Origin: Alphaproteobacteria bacterium
Lineage (GTDB): Bacteria > Pseudomonadota > Alphaproteobacteria > Caulobacterales > Hyphomonadaceae
DNA length: 64,000 bases
Assembly (NCBI GenBank): GCA_018969425.1
Contig: JAGWYJ010000003.1
Coordinates: 62,001-126,000 of the forward strand
Direction: 5' to 3'
The notes below the pieces were generated by a model. The model was given only the letters and a program-made list of their open reading frames with translations, did not search any database and was not told the DNA's origin. Of the stretch, positions 61,508-64,000 are shown piece after piece; position 1 is the stretch's first letter, and each line of letters starts with the position of its first letter. Made by a program: the position numbers and the translations under genes.

Positions 61508-64000
61508 TCAGAACCGCCAGCTCAGACTTCCAGTGAGCGACCCACCCGTGACCAGGCCATCATCTCCGGCATGATAGGCCAGCCCAAGATCGAGATCCTT
61601 CGTCTCATAGCTCAGCCCGGCCGAGTAGTTGACTGAACTCTCCTCACGACGCGGTCCTTCAAACAGCATTGCCGCCGTCGGAAAAAGACCGAATGACGAT
61701 CGCATAACGCTCGAGCCGCCGCTCTCCCCGTTCCAGGTCATAGCCACCGTTGCGGACGGCTTAAGGACACCCTCTCCAACTTTGAACGAAGCGGAATACG
61801 TGGCGCCGACACTGAGATCCATTCGCTCCAGCACTCGCTCACCTACAGTCTGGGCGGCGCTGCCGCCCTGCTCTGTATAGCGATCGATCTCGAGCCTTGC
61901 AGCATCGAGCCCCAGATAAGGAGTGATCGTGGCTCGCCCTCCGGCAAACACGTCAAAGCCGATGCGGCCTCCCGCAGTCTGCAGATCTCCTTCGACTTCG
62001 CCAGCGAGAGATTGCACCCCGTTCGCGAGACCGACACGACGAAGCGTATCAAAGCTGAGCGCACCGAGACCTGCGTAGGCTTCGACGAACGCCTGACCGA
62101 AGCGCTGGCCAGCATAACCGGAGATCTGCAATCCCCCTCCATCGGCTGTTTGTGTGGGCGCAGGTGTTCCGGCATCTCCATTTGAATAGGTCAGCGCCCC
62201 TCCGATGAACCCCCCATTACTGAAAGTTCGATCAAGACCGGCGGTGAACACCACGCCGTCGAGATCAGCGCGTGTTCCGGAGGCGGTCACAATCGCGTCG
62301 GTGTCAACGAGGCTGCGAACGTCGACAAACATCGAATACCCCGGCTTTAACTCCAGACCTTCAAGCGCCGAGGCCGCGCGATCGGCAGCCGCCAAGGCGG
62401 AAACGCCAGCCATGAACGCCTGATTAGGATCGGCTGAAGCCAGTTGCACGCCTATGGCTTGAGCGCCTGACACCGATACGCCGCCACCCCGGGAGTTTCG
62501 TAATTCTCCCATTCGTGCGGAAAGCTGCTGAGAAGCAATGGCTCCGTTCATATGCATTCCCAGAGCAGAAACCTGCGACTGAGCCGGAACAGAGCTCAGC
62601 GCCGACATAACGGTCGGAAGATTGGCGACAGCGATCGGATCAAGACCATCGAACACACCCGAGAGGGCGGTATACCCTCCTGTAGCCGAACGAATCGTAT
62701 CCAGCGTCCGGGCTATCGTTCGCTGATCCGCGTCCCCGTAACCTGCCACGCTGGCGAACGGCAGAGCGATCATTTCAATCTGAAGATCATTGCCGGATAA
62801 GACCGCCTTGGGCCTCAGAACGCCCTGCAGGTTCGTAGCGAGGGTCGAGAACGATCCGGCCACGCCGCCGGATGCCGACGCCACAGTCCATTTGGAACCG
62901 AAAGTGGGAATATAACTGCCAAGAAAGTTCGCCGCGAGGCCGCCGCCAAGCTGCATCTGACCCGTGACGTTTAAGCGATCCGCGGCGCTTAGAGAGGAGA
63001 TATCGATCCCCAGCACACCCGCCAGAGTGAAGGCTGTGTTCCCAGTCACAGAGAGCGTTCCAACCGCTCCCGGACCATCTCCCGGAGAGAGCACGCCACC
63101 ATTGACAAGGAGGCCAGCCCCGCTCGTGGCTGTAGTCAGGATCGACCCTGTTCCCGTCAGCGATCCGCCAGCGACGGTGAGTCGAAGGGGCGAAAACACC
63201 CCATTGACCCTGAGCGCCCCCGCATCAAGGAAAGAAGAGATGGTCGTATTAAGACGCGCCCCAGATCGTATCGTCAGCCCTGAAGATGCGCCTCGAACGG
63301 ACAGCCGATCGATGGTCACGGTGGAGTTGGTGAGAAAGGTGGTGCCGGCGCTTCGGAGATTGACCTCGAACCAGCGCGTCGAATTCTGAACGCCGGGGGT
63401 GCCCAGCGTATTGTTCGGTACGAAATTCGTAGTGCCCGGTCCGGTTAGAGAACCTGAATTCACCTGGAGCAATGTTCCGGAAGACCACAAGGCCGTGGAC
63501 ATCGCTTCAGCAGAAACGCCGGGAAGCGCCTCACCGGAAACGGATCCCGTCGACGCCCCACCAACAGAAAATGCCGAACTCCCAAAATCGCCGAAATCCA
63601 GACCCAGGGCAGACCCAGGAGCCGACCCAATCGCCGTCGGCCGTTGATCGCTCAGATCAATTCGACCCGCGCTATCCGCATCGACAAGAGACGGTGAGCC
63701 GAGACTGCGAGGGGGAGAAGCGGCATCCGCCTCCTGGCCCGTACCCCCGGTCGGTGGGCACGTTCCTGTGAAAGCGCATGTTGCGGCGGGCGAAGGATTT
63801 GGAGTAATCGCGCCGACATTCGGCGCTCCGCCCGACACCCCAAGAGCGGCTGTCGTCGGGAGAGCGTTCACCAGAGACGATCCGGACAACGTATAGTATA
63901 GAGGGTCGACTTCCTGAACCCATCGGGTCGGATCAGTCCACTCCCCGTCCCCGGCGGTTGTCGTCACATACTTGTAGGGATTATTGACAACGATCTGGTC
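61508..64000 (-). CDS. Autotransporter outer-membrane beta-barrel protein, 5'-truncated by window edge
   Basis: The frame is open to the window end, so the start lies outside. The visible 831 residues comprise a passenger of glycine/serine/threonine-rich beta-helix repeats (VAGGSLTGTGSILTTAT, GGVLSPGDGPGAVGTLSV, NTAFTLAGVLGIDI) and a C-terminal autotransporter barrel of about 270 residues (YAGQRFGQAFVEAYAGLGAL, RIGFDVFAGGRATITPYLGL) ending SLSWRF, with the aromatic C-terminal residue used for outer-membrane insertion. Such proteins are type Va-secreted adhesins, enzymes or surface layers. Function unknown. Convergent with the carbonic anhydrase gene. Confidence 0.88.
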   Translation of the reverse strand, partial: DQIVVNNPYKYVTTTAGDGEWTDPTRWVQEVDPLYYTLSGSSLVNALPTTAALGVSGGAPNVGAITPNPSPAATCAFTGTCPPTGGTGQEADAASPPRSLGSPSLVDADSAGRIDLSDQRPTAIGSAPGSALGLDFGDFGSSAFSVGGASTGSVSGEALPGVSAEAMSTALWSSGTLLQVNSGSLTGPGTTNFVPNNTLGTPGVQNSTRWFEVNLRSAGTTFLTNSTVTIDRLSVRGASSGLTIRSGARLNTTISSFLDAGALRVNGVFSPLRLTVAGGSLTGTGSILTTATSGAGLLVNGGVLSPGDGPGAVGTLSVTGNTAFTLAGVLGIDISSLSAADRLNVTGQMQLGGGLAANFLGSYIPTFGSKWTVASASGGVAGSFSTLATNLQGVLRPKAVLSGNDLQIEMIALPFASVAGYGDADQRTIARTLDTIRSATGGYTALSGVFDGLDPIAVANLPTVMSALSSVPAQSQVSALGMHMNGAIASQQLSARMGELRNSRGGGVSVSGAQAIGVQLASADPNQAFMAGVSALAAADRAASALEGLELKPGYSMFVDVRSLVDTDAIVTASGTRADLDGVVFTAGLDRTFSNGGFIGGALTYSNGDAGTPAPTQTADGGGLQISGYAGQRFGQAFVEAYAGLGALSFDTLRRVGLANGVQSLAGEVEGDLQTAGGRIGFDVFAGGRATITPYLGLDAARLEIDRYTEQGGSAAQTVGERVLERMDLSVGATYSASFKVGEGVLKPSATVAMTWNGESGGSSVMRSSFGLFPTAAMLFEGPRREESSVNYSAGLSYETKDLDLGLAYHAGDDGLVTGGSLTGSLSWRF

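Noticed and set aside
1-64000. Insertion sequences, prophage, CRISPR arrays, rRNA or tRNA genes
   Set aside because: No transposase, integrase, phage structural genes, regularly spaced direct repeats or tRNA-like T-loop/acceptor pairs were recognised in a read of both strands; covariance-model and repeat searches (tRNAscan, Infernal) would be needed to exclude small RNAs.

Overview
The window looks like a chromosome segment of an alphaproteobacterium, most likely of the Caulobacterales (Caulobacteraceae or Hyphomonadaceae). This is an inference from gene content: a CC0125/CC1285-type lipoprotein, a leuD-leuB-asd / sdhCDAB / trmD-rplS neighbourhood, a fabA-fabB-fabI cluster, an intracellular PHA depolymerase and a rimP-nusA-ylxR-infB translation operon. 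Coding density is high, base composition is moderately GC-rich throughout, and many genes overlap or abut. I saw no rRNA, tRNA, CRISPR array, insertion sequence or prophage. About 60 protein genes are supported. The first and last genes run off the window.

Layout. 1-4.3 kb: a DUF3089 hydrolase (partial), a glutathione transferase, PhaZ, a DUF3833 lipoprotein and a hemolysin-III/TrhA membrane protein. 4.6-9.3 kb: leucine and aspartate-family biosynthesis (leuD, a Sel1-repeat lipoprotein, leuB, an aspartate-semialdehyde dehydrogenase homologue) and a RarD permease. 9.3-14.8 kb: a beta-lactamase-fold hydrolase, a VOC protein, a CoA-ester lyase with a mesaconyl-CoA-hydratase-like MaoC protein, two small membrane proteins and a class I glutamine amidotransferase. 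14.9-20.4 kb: succinate dehydrogenase sdhC-D-A-(DUF885 lipoprotein)-B. 20.6-26.6 kb: rplS and trmD, a small secreted protein, a lipoprotein hydrolase, a DAACS symporter and a CocE-type hydrolase. 26.7-31 kb: a BrnT/BrnA toxin-antitoxin pair, then truB-rpsO-pnp. 31-40 kb: a diheme cytochrome with a beta-helix lipoprotein, an RcnB-like protein, a 44-aa membrane protein, TetR, gpsA, YciI, an exported methyltransferase, a lipoprotein and an aldehyde dehydrogenase. 40-46 kb: coaBC, a Dabb protein, dut, a Pif1/RecD-like helicase, a MoeB/ThiF-type E1 enzyme and a D-2-hydroxyacid dehydrogenase. 46-50 kb: an SH3 protein and fabA-fabB-fabI. 50-59.7 kb (minus strand): rimP-nusA-ylxR-infB-(DUF6351 lipoprotein)-rbfA-udk. 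59.9-64 kb: TetR, carbonic anhydrase and an autotransporter (partial).

The most striking observation is that the aspartate-semialdehyde dehydrogenase homologue beside leuB has lost the catalytic cysteine (Gly at the NPNCST position) while keeping nearly all the rest of the family signature. Others are a long nested hairpin that buries the Shine-Dalgarno sequence of truB, a BrnT frame that reads 173 bp into brnA, an uncatalogued 44-aa membrane protein followed by a very strong terminator, and lipoprotein genes inserted inside two otherwise conserved operons (sdh, and infB-rbfA).
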